This document shows, piece after piece, positions 49,566-58,037 of a stretch of 60,364 nucleotides of DNA. The stretch covers positions 1-60,364 of IMG/VR virus record IMGVR_UViG_3300043468_000417, one strand, 5' to 3'. A model generated the notes under the pieces. That model was given only the letters and a program-made list of their open reading frames with translations. It did no database searches and had not been told where the DNA came from. Each line of letters starts with the position of its first letter. The stretch's first letter is position 1. Source of the DNA: a virus. Both the position numbers and the translations under genes were made by a program.

Positions 49566-49574
49566 TGGTATAAT
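49566..49574 (+). promoter_or_regulatory. Consensus extended -10 (TGGTATAAT), leaderless promoter
   Basis: TGG-TATAAT ends 6 bases before the ATG at 49581, so transcription is predicted to begin at the start codon. The leader ATAAAAATATGG has no ribosome binding site. This is the clearest leaderless promoter of the window. Confidence 0.75.
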
Positions 49575-49580
49575 AAAAAT

Positions 49581-49979
49581 ATGGCAACAAATAAAAAGGA
49601 ATCAACCACCTCCGTTGGAGTAGTAGCACCATTAACAGACTATGCCGATGGAATAACTACTTATTATTTGGCCCCCCACTTTGGAAGAAATTATCCAGTA
49701 AGAAGAGACGGGGATATGATATCCGTATCCCTAGAAGACGAGTCCTTTGTTGTGGCAGGAGATGATGGCCCAGATGGTCCAGATTCTATAGAAGACCCTA
49801 ATAATCCAGAAAAACCAGGGCTTGTCAGAAGATCTCCAACTCTTATGGACATAGAATTAATTTCTAATGAAGTTGTTTATGACGCTTTAAATAATCCAAC
49901 TGCAAAAGTTACTTTTAGAATTAGAAATTCAAGCGGGGAATCAGTAAAAGCAGTAAACGTTTTAGTGGAGAAAAAATGA
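49581..49979 (+). CDS. Hypothetical tail-region protein
   Basis: 132 aa. The N-terminal part (MATNKKESTTSVGVVAPLTD, then ITTYYLAPHFGRNYPVRRDG) is polar, followed by an acidic segment (DDGPDGPDSIEDPNNPEKPG) and a beta-rich end (PTAKVTFRIRNSSGESVKAV). The gene begins with a leaderless promoter and its end overlaps the next ATG (ATGA). It is likely a minor structural protein; no family is recognised. Confidence 0.6.
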   Translation: MATNKKESTTSVGVVAPLTDYADGITTYYLAPHFGRNYPVRRDGDMISVSLEDESFVVAGDDGPDGPDSIEDPNNPEKPGLVRRSPTLMDIELISNEVVYDALNNPTAKVTFRIRNSSGESVKAVNVLVEKK

Positions 49980-50878
49980 TAACTAAATTTGGCAAAAGAT
50001 TTCTTATAGATTTTATTGCTGGAAATTCAAACTTTACGTCTAAAGATTTAGCTATAGGTATTGCTACTGGAACCCAACTATCTGAAGCAGACACCAACAC
50101 AAGACTGGGTTTTGAAATTTATAGAATGCCAGTAAGTTTGTCATCTATTAATATTGAAAGTGATGGATCTGGAGGATTTAACTATTATTCAATATTTAAA
50201 GCTACAATACCTCAAGATATCTCTGGAGTAATAACAGAGATTGGGTTATATCCTGGACTTAGAAAGTCTATTAATTTTTATGATAGCAAGTTTATAACAG
50301 CGTTTGAAAATAATATTTTATGGGTAGACTCCAGCGGTAATAGCCCAGCACTTGAATCAAATTCAACAGATGGAACCACATTTGTTTCTAAAATAGGCGA
50401 GAATATGGTTAGATTTAATGTTACCCAGTCTACATCAAAGGAATACAAAAATACAATTGCTTTACTAGATTTATCTGGATATAGCGTAAATGATAGCCTT
50501 ACCCTAGCATACAAAAAAGCAGATAACAACACTTCAAAAATTAGAGTTAAGTTCTATAGTTCTAGTTCTGCATATTATTATGTTGATTTTACTCCATCTG
50601 GATCAAATGAGGATAAAATTCAATCTGTTTCAATGTCTACTCTTTTTAGTAACATTGTGGGTTCACCAGATTTAACAAATATTACAAGCATAGGAGTTGA
50701 GGTTACTGCAGGATCTGGCGGAAACACCGTCGTATACTTTGATGGACTTAGGGTTAATGATGAAGATACATTTGACCCACAATATGGTTTAATAGCAAGA
50801 CATGTTCTAACAACCCCACTTAAAAAGCCATCAGGTCGTCCAGTAGACGTAGAGTATAAATTGCAACTGGAGTTTTAA
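49976..50878 (+). CDS. Minor tail / fibre-adaptor protein
   Basis: 300 aa, coupled to the previous gene (ATGA). The N-terminal 110 residues (MITKFGKRFLIDFIAGNSNF, DLAIGIATGTQLSEADTNTR, VITEIGLYPG) follow a phage baseplate/fibre adaptor pattern with a 'GIATG..' turn. The middle (NTIALLDLSGYSVNDSLTLA, FYSSSSAYYYVDFTPSGS, VYFDGLRVNDEDTFDP) resembles carbohydrate-binding-module-like beta sandwiches. It ends VDVEYKLQLEF. Confidence 0.62.
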   Translation: MITKFGKRFLIDFIAGNSNFTSKDLAIGIATGTQLSEADTNTRLGFEIYRMPVSLSSINIESDGSGGFNYYSIFKATIPQDISGVITEIGLYPGLRKSINFYDSKFITAFENNILWVDSSGNSPALESNSTDGTTFVSKIGENMVRFNVTQSTSKEYKNTIALLDLSGYSVNDSLTLAYKKADNNTSKIRVKFYSSSSAYYYVDFTPSGSNEDKIQSVSMSTLFSNIVGSPDLTNITSIGVEVTAGSGGNTVVYFDGLRVNDEDTFDPQYGLIARHVLTTPLKKPSGRPVDVEYKLQLEF

Positions 50879-53419
50879 ATGTCGGAACTAGATACAGCTA
50901 CCCTGCAAAAGTATTATCCTAAAGATTTAATTATAAATCCTACCTCAGAAATTTTAGCAGCAAACACTGCAACGGATAAAAATAATTTTACAGTTGTTGT
51001 GCCAAATTTAAAAATAGATTCAAATTATGCATTTCAGTTTCAGTATGTTTTTGAAGATGGTGTAAAAAGTGATTGGTCCCCAGGAAAACTCGTAACTACA
51101 AACCAAGAAACAATCCCAGGTGCCCCCGTTATAGTTGTAGAAGGAGGGGCAGGTTTTATAAAAGTAACTCTTGCAACTTTTCCTGCAAATGCCTCACGAG
51201 TAGACATAAGAATATCTGGTGGAACTTTTGGAAGTGGAACGGTTGTTGCAGATTCTTTTACTTCTGCTGGAACAAAAACAATTACCGCAGCAGGTGGTTC
51301 TGGAAGTGGATCACCTTATTCTGTTTCTGCAATTACAATACGTCCTACAAAAAATGGAACAGCATCAACCCCAGTAACTGTTTATGTTACAGACCCCACT
51401 TCTACCCTGGTTGTTGAACCATCAGCAACTCCGTCCACCCCCACAGTATTATCAGTAGTTGGAGCTATACAGTTATCTTGGAACGGAAAAAAATCTGACG
51501 GGGGAGACCAGCCAGCAGGTTTTAAAGCAGCAAAAGTATATGTTGGCACATCTTCTAATTTTACACCAATAGATTCAGGCAATCAAAACGCCAATCAGGT
51601 AGATGTTTTGGATTTTGGAAATGGACAAAATACTTTAAACATAGGTGTAGGCACCATTGTAAATGGTGTTGCAATAACATATGATACAGATTATTACGTA
51701 AAAATAAAAACTACAAACGGAAATGCTACAGAAGATTCTTCTGCTGTAGCTGCTACTGGTAACCCAGTTCAAATAGGAAAAGTTGGAAATAACGGACTTA
51801 TTGAGATTACTGCAGATAAAATTACAACTGGAACCCTTCAGTCAAATTCTACTATAACTGTAGGTGCGGTTGGTGGAAGAAGGGTTGAACTAAGAGGAAG
51901 CGGAGTACCATTTGAGATATTTGGAACTGGAGGATCTTCTTTACTTTCATATAATGCATCTTCTAATAAACTTTCTATAACTGGTGAAGGAACATTTAGC
52001 GGAGCACTACAGGCAGCAAGTGGTGATTTTACTGGAAGCCTTCAGGTTGGATCTTCGAGCAATCCAGTAATTACTAATATCACTTCAGACGGAACCTATT
52101 TAACAATTTTTGCTAAAACCATACTTGCGGTTGGAGATGTAATTTCTATTTCTGGAGTAAGGTCATCAAATGCATTTGTTACTGTTACAAATGCTGTAGG
52201 AAGTGGCACTAGTGTTACATACACTGGAAACAATACATTTTCTGTTGGAGAAACAGTAACAGTTTCAGGTATAACTCCTTTTCAATATAATTTAAAAGGC
52301 GTAGTATCTAGTAGAACAAACAGCCAATTTATTATATCTAGCAATAAAACTGGAGCGTATATAAGTGGAGGAGTTGCTGGATACCCCCACGCTTTTGATC
52401 TGAATAGTCTTACAGTAAATAGAATAACAGATGCTGCTGGAAATCATATAACTACTTCTGGAGTAGATGTTTATGCAGAAAGTTTTAGGGTTACCAATTC
52501 AACTACTGGATCTTATACTTCTGGAGGCTCAATAGTTAGATCTGCATTTCAAGTAGGTTCTACTGGAATATTAAAAGCCGCAGAAGGAATTATTGGCGGT
52601 TGGCTAATAAATGGAAGCAAATTAGTTAGTTCTGGAACAGTAAATAGAATTGAACTAGATCCCCTTACACCAGCCATTACTCTTAACAACTCACTTGGAA
52701 ATATTACAATAAGTGCATCTAATGGTATAGCTCACAGTAGTGGCAGTTTTACTTTGACGCCAGGAGGAAATTTAACTATATCTGGAGTAATTACAGCAAG
52801 CTCAGGATCTAATATTGCAGGTTGGCAAACAACTTCTACTGCTATATCTGCGGGCGGAGTTTCTCTAAATAGTTCTGGCAGTGTTGTTTCTACAGGAAAT
52901 CTAACTGGATTTTTAGGAGAATTGGTTCCTACAACTTCAACTTTATCTAGTGGATACTTAGATCTTTACTCTAATGAAAATACAGTAGCATTTTTAGGTA
53001 TGAGTGATGGTTTAACTTCAGGTAGCGGATCAATTATAAGAAATAATACAAATCAACTTAAAACAACTGCTGCTGGAATTAGGCTAGATGTTACAAGTCA
53101 ACAAAATGGAGTCCCTATTGGCGGATTTTACATAACACATGTTTCTGGAGACTATAATGTTCATTTTGGACTTTATAATACTGCTGGATCTCCTACTTCA
53201 AGAAGATTTGTGTTTGATCATTGGAACAATGCAACACAACGAAATCAAGACAACTATGCTGCTGCTTATGATACATTAACTCAATCTTTAAGACCATTGG
53301 TTATAGATAGTGACGGCAGCGCAGGCTTAGGATGGTCTCAATATTTTTCAACTACTCAAACAACAACTCCGTCATCTGGCACAGGTGCCAACGGAGATAT
53401 ATATTTAAGCACGGCGTGA
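50879..53419 (+). CDS. Large central fibre / tail-tip protein
   Basis: 846 aa. It begins with FN3-like domains (LKIDSNYAFQFQYVFEDGVK, about 60-280) followed by repeated beta-helix-like fibre segments with ITADKITTGTLQSNSTITVG ('KI.TGTI..' is a widespread motif of tail-fibre stalks), FEIFGTGGSSLLSYNASSNK, and a C-terminal part with FYITHVSGDYNVHFGLYNTA. No intramolecular chaperone is seen. It likely forms the central tail fibre of the tail tip. Confidence 0.75.
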   Translation: MSELDTATLQKYYPKDLIINPTSEILAANTATDKNNFTVVVPNLKIDSNYAFQFQYVFEDGVKSDWSPGKLVTTNQETIPGAPVIVVEGGAGFIKVTLATFPANASRVDIRISGGTFGSGTVVADSFTSAGTKTITAAGGSGSGSPYSVSAITIRPTKNGTASTPVTVYVTDPTSTLVVEPSATPSTPTVLSVVGAIQLSWNGKKSDGGDQPAGFKAAKVYVGTSSNFTPIDSGNQNANQVDVLDFGNGQNTLNIGVGTIVNGVAITYDTDYYVKIKTTNGNATEDSSAVAATGNPVQIGKVGNNGLIEITADKITTGTLQSNSTITVGAVGGRRVELRGSGVPFEIFGTGGSSLLSYNASSNKLSITGEGTFSGALQAASGDFTGSLQVGSSSNPVITNITSDGTYLTIFAKTILAVGDVISISGVRSSNAFVTVTNAVGSGTSVTYTGNNTFSVGETVTVSGITPFQYNLKGVVSSRTNSQFIISSNKTGAYISGGVAGYPHAFDLNSLTVNRITDAAGNHITTSGVDVYAESFRVTNSTTGSYTSGGSIVRSAFQVGSTGILKAAEGIIGGWLINGSKLVSSGTVNRIELDPLTPAITLNNSLGNITISASNGIAHSSGSFTLTPGGNLTISGVITASSGSNIAGWQTTSTAISAGGVSLNSSGSVVSTGNLTGFLGELVPTTSTLSSGYLDLYSNENTVAFLGMSDGLTSGSGSIIRNNTNQLKTTAAGIRLDVTSQQNGVPIGGFYITHVSGDYNVHFGLYNTAGSPTSRRFVFDHWNNATQRNQDNYAAAYDTLTQSLRPLVIDSDGSAGLGWSQYFSTTQTTTPSSGTGANGDIYLSTA

Positions 53420-53424
53420 TATAA

Positions 53425-55542
53425 ATGCCTAGTATATGGAGAAAATCTGGCGGCAGCTGGGTTAAGATTAAAACTGTTTATAGGAAAACAAACGGATCTT
53501 GGCAATCAGTTAAACGTATTTGGAGAAAATCAGACGGAACATGGAGGCTTGTATTTTTACAATCTCTTACTCCGTCAATTGCTCAACAGGTTTCTATAAG
53601 CATGCTTACAACAACAACACAAACTAAAACATTAGTTGGAACTTTATATCGCTGGAGCGATGCAACATCAGTAACTTATCAGTTTGCAAAAAGTACAAAT
53701 GATATAACGTACAGTAATATTTCTGGAGCATCTGGTACATCTACAAATCCTACGACTAGTAATACCTTAGACAGATACACTCTTTCTCAATCAGATGTTA
53801 GTCCAAACACTACAAATTATTATAAATATATTTCTAAAGGAATTAACTCAACATTTGGAACAGAGCAAACATCAGCATCTGATTATATTACTTTAGAGGC
53901 ATCTAGAGATTTAACTCTTACATCTACAAAAACTTCTACGTCAATAACAGTTTCTTGGACAAACGATACCTACTCTGGAAGATATGAATATCAATATAAA
54001 TTATCATCTAGTGGTACATATGGAACATCTGTATTTATTGCTCCTGGATCTACTACAACATCATTTACTTTATCTTCTTTATTAAACGATACAAATTATG
54101 ATATTCAGGTAAGAGGATGGACTGGAACATCTAGTGGTTTTGGATATTACGGTAACTGGTCAACAATTACTGTTAGAACAGATCCTCCAACTGCACCGAA
54201 TTCACCTACTAATGTTCGAGCTGCTTCTGGAACAATAGACACTGATAGTTTCTTTTTAGAATGGACTGCTTCCACAGTTGATTCAACACACGATGCTGCA
54301 ACATCTTATGATTTTGGTATTAATAGCTCATCCAATAATCCACCAACAAATTTAATCACTACTGGAAATCCAGGAGTTGGTCAATATAGAAATAAACTTA
54401 TTGCAGATACAAATCTATACGAACTTATAAGCAGCTTGTCTTCAAACACTACTTATTATGCATATGTTAGAGCTAAAAACTCAGGAGGCTCATCTTCTTG
54501 GGCAGCCTCTGGCGCAATTACAACAGAAGCATTGAAGCCACCTAATAACATAACTAATTTAATAAAAGATACATCTGTTGACTCTGAAACAAGTTTAAAA
54601 TTTACATGGACTGCTCCATCAACTGATAGTACCCATAATGAGGCAACAAGCTATGTATATTCTTATGGAACTACAAATTCAGCGCCTACCAATAATGGAG
54701 ACTACGAGACATTTGGCGGAGGAGCTGGCACCGAAATAACTCTTACAGGATTAACTGGTAATACAACATACTATATTTTTATTAAAGCAAAAAATGCTGA
54801 TGGGTTGTCGTCTACATGGGTGAGCCAAAGTGGAAAAACAAAAGCGGCATCAAATCCTCCAGGAACTCCAACAAGTGTTAGTTTAGGAAACCCTTCACAA
54901 TCGGGACTTAGATTCACTTGGGCTGCAGGAACTGGTGGAACACCTACATCTTATGTTATTGCATTAAGCACTACTACAACAGAACCAACTACTGAAAATC
55001 TTTTTGACTATGATGATTTTTACTATGATACAGCTACTACAACCACCAACTTTACTTTTGGGCTCTTAGACCCAAACAAGACTTACTATGCTTGGGTAAA
55101 AGCAAGAAATGCAGATGGGACTTCGGCTTCTGTGAGAAGAAACGCTACTACAGCAGCTGCCCCTAGTGTTGGAGCGCCGACCTGGACTTCGGCAACAAAC
55201 TTTCAAAGAACTTCTACACAAATAAGATGGGGCTGGGGAAATACTGGAACTTTATCCCCAACATCTGGAACATACACAGCAATGACTAGAAGCACAATGT
55301 TTTGGCAATTTTATACAACTTCAACAACAAATACCGTTACTGCTTCAGGATCTAAAGACTATACAACAACCAATGATACTAGAACAACTGTAAACTCAGT
55401 AAACTTTCCATATTTGTTGACTAGCGGATCTAGCTCACCAGATGTTACCTATAGCACCAGCGGTAGGTTTGTTAGAGTTCAGGCATCAGCGTATGATTAT
55501 GACGGCAAATCCTGGGATTCAGCATGGACGGCAAGAATATGA
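53425..55542 (+). CDS. Multi-FN3 tail-fibre protein
   Basis: 705 aa. The first 45 residues hold three tandem copies of a 'WRK(S/T)xGxW' unit (IWRKSGGSW, VYRKTNGSW, IWRKSDGTW), a head that is frequent in phage fibres and may bind the tip. Several FN3-like domains follow (for example TVSWTNDTYSGRYEYQYKL, LSSLLNDTNYDIQVRGWTGT, LTGNTTYYIFIKAKNADGLS, FGLLDPNKTYYAWVKARNAD), which would form a long elastic rod. The C-terminus is beta-rich and aromatic. It ends in an overlap with the next gene. Confidence 0.76.
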   Translation: MPSIWRKSGGSWVKIKTVYRKTNGSWQSVKRIWRKSDGTWRLVFLQSLTPSIAQQVSISMLTTTTQTKTLVGTLYRWSDATSVTYQFAKSTNDITYSNISGASGTSTNPTTSNTLDRYTLSQSDVSPNTTNYYKYISKGINSTFGTEQTSASDYITLEASRDLTLTSTKTSTSITVSWTNDTYSGRYEYQYKLSSSGTYGTSVFIAPGSTTTSFTLSSLLNDTNYDIQVRGWTGTSSGFGYYGNWSTITVRTDPPTAPNSPTNVRAASGTIDTDSFFLEWTASTVDSTHDAATSYDFGINSSSNNPPTNLITTGNPGVGQYRNKLIADTNLYELISSLSSNTTYYAYVRAKNSGGSSSWAASGAITTEALKPPNNITNLIKDTSVDSETSLKFTWTAPSTDSTHNEATSYVYSYGTTNSAPTNNGDYETFGGGAGTEITLTGLTGNTTYYIFIKAKNADGLSSTWVSQSGKTKAASNPPGTPTSVSLGNPSQSGLRFTWAAGTGGTPTSYVIALSTTTTEPTTENLFDYDDFYYDTATTTTNFTFGLLDPNKTYYAWVKARNADGTSASVRRNATTAAAPSVGAPTWTSATNFQRTSTQIRWGWGNTGTLSPTSGTYTAMTRSTMFWQFYTTSTTNTVTASGSKDYTTTNDTRTTVNSVNFPYLLTSGSSSPDVTYSTSGRFVRVQASAYDYDGKSWDSAWTARI

Positions 55543-55790
55543 CGTTTTCTTTATATGATAAAATACGCATGGTTGAAAAAAGAGTTATAGAAAAATCTAG
55601 GGCTAGAGAGGCTCTATGGGAAAAAATTAATTCAGAGGGCCTATACTGGGAAGATATTCCTGACCACGAATATATGAAGCAGATAGAAGAATTTAGGGTA
55701 GTAATTAATGCTCTAATGACAGAAAGAGACCTCTTGTATAAAATTATAGAGGATGATACAATAGGAAGGGAGGCTACAAATGACTTATGA
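55539..55790 (+). CDS. Small coiled-coil protein I
   Basis: 83 aa. The ATG at 55539 overlaps the preceding stop (ATGA); an in-frame ATG at 55524 lies 19 bases inside the previous gene and is less likely. The helix LYDKIRMVEKRVIEKSRARE and the FRVVINALMTERDLLYKIIE part suggest a coiled coil. It belongs to a series of three small helical proteins at the end of the tail operon. The function is unknown. Confidence 0.6.
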   Translation: MTFSLYDKIRMVEKRVIEKSRAREALWEKINSEGLYWEDIPDHEYMKQIEEFRVVINALMTERDLLYKIIEDDTIGREATNDL

Positions 55791-56004
55791 ATTAGACAAT
55801 CAAGACAAGATTAATATGGTTAATCAACATATTAAAAATTTAAGCTACGCTAAGTATGATGCAGAGCTATCAAAAATTGAAGCATTAGCAGTTAATACTG
55901 TTGAGCAAGTTGCTTCAATGTCTTTTCAAGATCAAATAGATGATCTTACTGCTAAAATTCTAAAATTAGAAGAAGTTTTAGATACATTACACCCAACAGA
56001 ATAG
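55780..56004 (+). CDS. Small coiled-coil protein II
   Basis: 74 aa with a good ribosome binding site (GGAAGGGAGG) 6 bases before the ATG, overlapping the preceding gene by 11 bases. Helical throughout (NMVNQHIKNLSYAKYDAELS, DLTAKILKLEEVLDTLHPTE) with heptad-like spacing. It may pair with its neighbours as fibre chaperones or fibre-trimerisation peptides, an inference from position. Confidence 0.62.
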   Translation: MTYELDNQDKINMVNQHIKNLSYAKYDAELSKIEALAVNTVEQVASMSFQDQIDDLTAKILKLEEVLDTLHPTE

Positions 56005-56011
56005 GACTAAA

Positions 56012-56197
56012 ATGGCAGAAAAAGCAGAGCTAGTTATTACCGCCCTACAGCAACGCATAGGAGAAATCGTATCAAATTATGAAACTCAAATTGCAATACT
56101 CAGGGCAGAAATTACTAATCTTATTGAAGAGAAAAAGGAAAAAGTTGATGCTATTCAAGCGTATGAAGAGCAACTTAATAATATCACAGGCGACTAA
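56012..56197 (+). CDS. Small coiled-coil protein III
   Basis: 61 aa (MAEKAELVITALQQRIGEIV...) with a continuous heptad pattern (ETQIAILRAEITNLIEEKKE). The upstream spacing is short (7 bases to the preceding stop) and without a strong Shine-Dalgarno. Its 3' part overlaps the next gene by 35 bases in another frame. Confidence 0.58.
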   Translation: MAEKAELVITALQQRIGEIVSNYETQIAILRAEITNLIEEKKEKVDAIQAYEEQLNNITGD

Positions 56198-56543
56198 CTT
56201 TCCTTCTGGTATAGCTGTCAAGGCAGATAAAGACACATATTGGATTAAAGATGGTAAAAGATATAGATTGATTTCGGATAGGGCCGCCCAGTCTTGGTGC
56301 TTTACTACGGTATTAGCAACTGAGGCGGCATTATCAGGAATCAAACTTGTAGGCAAATTAGGTTTTAGAGACGGCACCTTGATCAAGAACGTCGCAGATG
56401 GTAAAATGTATCTAGTATCACAGAATAAACTAAGACACATTGTAGACCCAGATTCCTTTAATCGATACGGTCTTGATAGGTCAAAAATTATTGAAGTTTC
56501 TGAAAAAGAAATTTCAGCACATGATTTAGGAGAAAATTTATAA
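56163..56543 (+). CDS. Hypothetical tail-region protein
   Basis: 126 aa from the ATG at 56163. A frame open from 56079 overlaps the coiled-coil gene and gives a Lys/Leu-rich extension that looks like a shadow, so the later start is preferred, though no ribosome binding site is seen. It has two repeated YWIKDG/MYLVSQ-like beta units (DTYWIKDGKRYRLISDRAAQ, DGKMYLVSQNKLRHIVDPDS) of the kind found in phage structural proteins and exported actinobacterial proteins. The function is unknown. Confidence 0.6.
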   Translation: MKSNLIISQATNFPSGIAVKADKDTYWIKDGKRYRLISDRAAQSWCFTTVLATEAALSGIKLVGKLGFRDGTLIKNVADGKMYLVSQNKLRHIVDPDSFNRYGLDRSKIIEVSEKEISAHDLGENL

Positions 56544-56965
56544 TGGCAGCATTTGATGACGGAACCCCTTTAGACGCAGCTGCTCTACAGGATCTTGATA
56601 GAAGACTTGTTGAATTAAAAGCTAGCATACCTAAAATTGGCTCCGCTGCAACAACAAACACTCCTGGTAGTTTAGAAAATTTAACAGTTTCTGCTAAACA
56701 GATATTGGGCGGGATAAGTGATTCAGTAAAACTTGTTCCAGGAAAAGCAGTTCCGTTTACAATTAATTTTAAAACTACGCTAGACTCGACTCCAAAAGCG
56801 GTAGTATTAACTCCTATAAGAACTGCAAATATACCAAGCGTATTTAGTTTTGCAGTAGATAGCAAAACTTTAAGCGCATCAGGAGTTTCAGGAAATGCTT
56901 ATTTAAACTCAGCGGCAAAAGAAGGCTACACAATTCATTTCTATTGGATGGTAATTTGTCACTAG
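56543..56965 (+). CDS. Small tail-tip protein
   Basis: 140 aa, starting in the previous stop (TAATG). After a helical lead (PLDAAALQDLDRRLVELKAS) the C-terminal 90 residues form a beta sandwich (VPFTINFKTTLDSTPKAVVL, PSVFSFAVDSKTLSASGVSG, GYTIHFYWMVICH) resembling lectin-like phage tail domains (H-type). It is the last gene of the tail operon and is followed by a promoter/terminator region. Confidence 0.62.
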   Translation: MAAFDDGTPLDAAALQDLDRRLVELKASIPKIGSAATTNTPGSLENLTVSAKQILGGISDSVKLVPGKAVPFTINFKTTLDSTPKAVVLTPIRTANIPSVFSFAVDSKTLSASGVSGNAYLNSAAKEGYTIHFYWMVICH

Positions 56966-56969
56966 CCTA

Positions 56970-57036
56970 TTGACAGGCTGCTTAGATATGCTACAATTTA
57001 TATAATATCAAGGTCACGACTCCGTGACCCTTTTTT
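56970..57036 (+). promoter_or_regulatory. Promoter directly followed by an intrinsic terminator (possible attenuator)
   Basis: TTGACA (56970-56975), 16-base spacer, TACAAT (56992-56997) predict transcription from about 57004. The hairpin GGTCACG-ACTC-CGTGACC (57012-57029) with TTTTTT (57031-57036) begins within 10 bases. The terminator would end the tail operon, but also nearly all transcription from this promoter unless antiterminated. The following gene has AGGGAAG as ribosome binding site. Confidence 0.7.
57012..57036 (+). terminator. Intrinsic terminator at the end of the tail operon
   Basis: Seven-base-pair GC-rich stem with a 4-base loop and six T residues. See the overlapping promoter. 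Confidence 0.85.
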
Positions 57037-57051
57037 ACGCAGGGAAGTTAA

Positions 57052-57852
57052 ATGACAAACGATTTAAAATGGATGTTGTCATCCGATCAGCAGTTCCCTT
57101 ATCAAGACGATAAGATGATTGCGCTATGGTTTAAGGTTATGAAATGGTTTAAACCAGATGTAGTAGATTATCTAGGGGACACAGACGATCAAGCTTGCTA
57201 CAGTAAATATACAGAGGGAAGATCTGCAGAATTTCTTCAGCTTCATAAAGATGATAGCCGTGACTTAATTGTTCCTATGATGAGACATGAAGCAAAAGGT
57301 GCAAGAGACTTTTATGCTAAGACTCGTGAGATGCTTCCAGATGCACAATTGTTTTCAGCATTAGGAAACCATGACATACGTATCTTTGATTATATAGACA
57401 AGAAGCTTCCAGATTATGCAAAGGATGTTACTCCAGAATCCTTATGGTCTTTAGACTCATTAGGATATGAATATATTTACTATGACTCATTGCCTAAGCG
57501 CCGCTTTGGAGATGTTCACGTACACCACGGAATTTCTATTGCAGCAACTGGTTCTGTTCGTAAAGACATGGAAGACCTACAGGTATCTTTAATTAGAGGA
57601 CATTCTCATAGAATCGCTTCGCATATGGTAACATATGAACTTAGAAACGGTGGCGAAGGAGAAACTCTTCGTGGATATGAAATTGGTCACATGTGTGATG
57701 AAAAAGGGCCAGGAATGAAATATACTCAGCACCACGATTGGCAAAAGGGGTTTGCAATTGCACATATTGTAAACGATTACCCACACATTCAAATGATCCA
57801 TATTGCTCCAGACTACTCATGCGTCGTGGACGGAAAGACATTCTCGTTATGA
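57052..57852 (+). CDS. Calcineurin-like metallophosphoesterase
   Basis: 266 aa. Five metal-site motifs are visible: SDQQFPYQD (D12, with Q14 where H is usual), GDTDD (D43), GNHD (N106-H107-D108), HVHHG (H157/H159) and GHSHR (H184/H186). The enzymes hydrolyse phosphoesters, nucleic acids or cyclic nucleotides. The Q replaces one usual metal-binding His, so the metal site may differ. Phage homologues are often found near replication genes and may repair or degrade nucleic acid. It is the first gene downstream of the promoter/terminator region. Confidence 0.82.
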   Translation: MTNDLKWMLSSDQQFPYQDDKMIALWFKVMKWFKPDVVDYLGDTDDQACYSKYTEGRSAEFLQLHKDDSRDLIVPMMRHEAKGARDFYAKTREMLPDAQLFSALGNHDIRIFDYIDKKLPDYAKDVTPESLWSLDSLGYEYIYYDSLPKRRFGDVHVHHGISIAATGSVRKDMEDLQVSLIRGHSHRIASHMVTYELRNGGEGETLRGYEIGHMCDEKGPGMKYTQHHDWQKGFAIAHIVNDYPHIQMIHIAPDYSCVVDGKTFSL

Positions 57853-58037
57853 TGAAATGTCAAAAATGTAATGGTAGAGTATTTGTAGATAGAGTATTCT
57901 CTCAAAAACTACATACAGAATTATTTTGCATCCTTTGCGGTAAGCGATGGATGATTAACAAGGAAACAAGTGCGTTTGGTAAATGGCTAGAGAAAACAGA
58001 CAAAGATTACGCAAAAAGTTCGTCTATTTCTTCTTAA
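57849..58037 (+). CDS. 62-aa zinc-ribbon protein
   Basis: The ATG overlaps the preceding stop (ATGATGA); a longer in-frame extension back to 57738 lies inside the phosphoesterase gene and is a shadow. Two Cys pairs, C4-x2-C7 (KCQKCNG) and C27-x2-C30 (CILCGK), form a rubredoxin-like zinc ribbon. A basic C-terminus (KWLEKTDKDYAKSS) follows. Co-expressed with the neighbouring enzymes; its role, DNA binding or protein binding, is unknown. Confidence 0.72.
   Translation: MMKCQKCNGRVFVDRVFSQKLHTELFCILCGKRWMINKETSAFGKWLEKTDKDYAKSSSISS

Noticed and set aside
56079-56162. Lys/Leu-rich extension of the protein at 56163
   Set aside because: It overlaps a convincing coiled-coil gene and has shadow-like composition; it lacks a ribosome binding site.
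57738-57848. Long 5' extension of the zinc-ribbon gene
   Set aside because: It lies inside the phosphoesterase gene in another frame; the ATGATGA overlap supplies a natural start at 57849.
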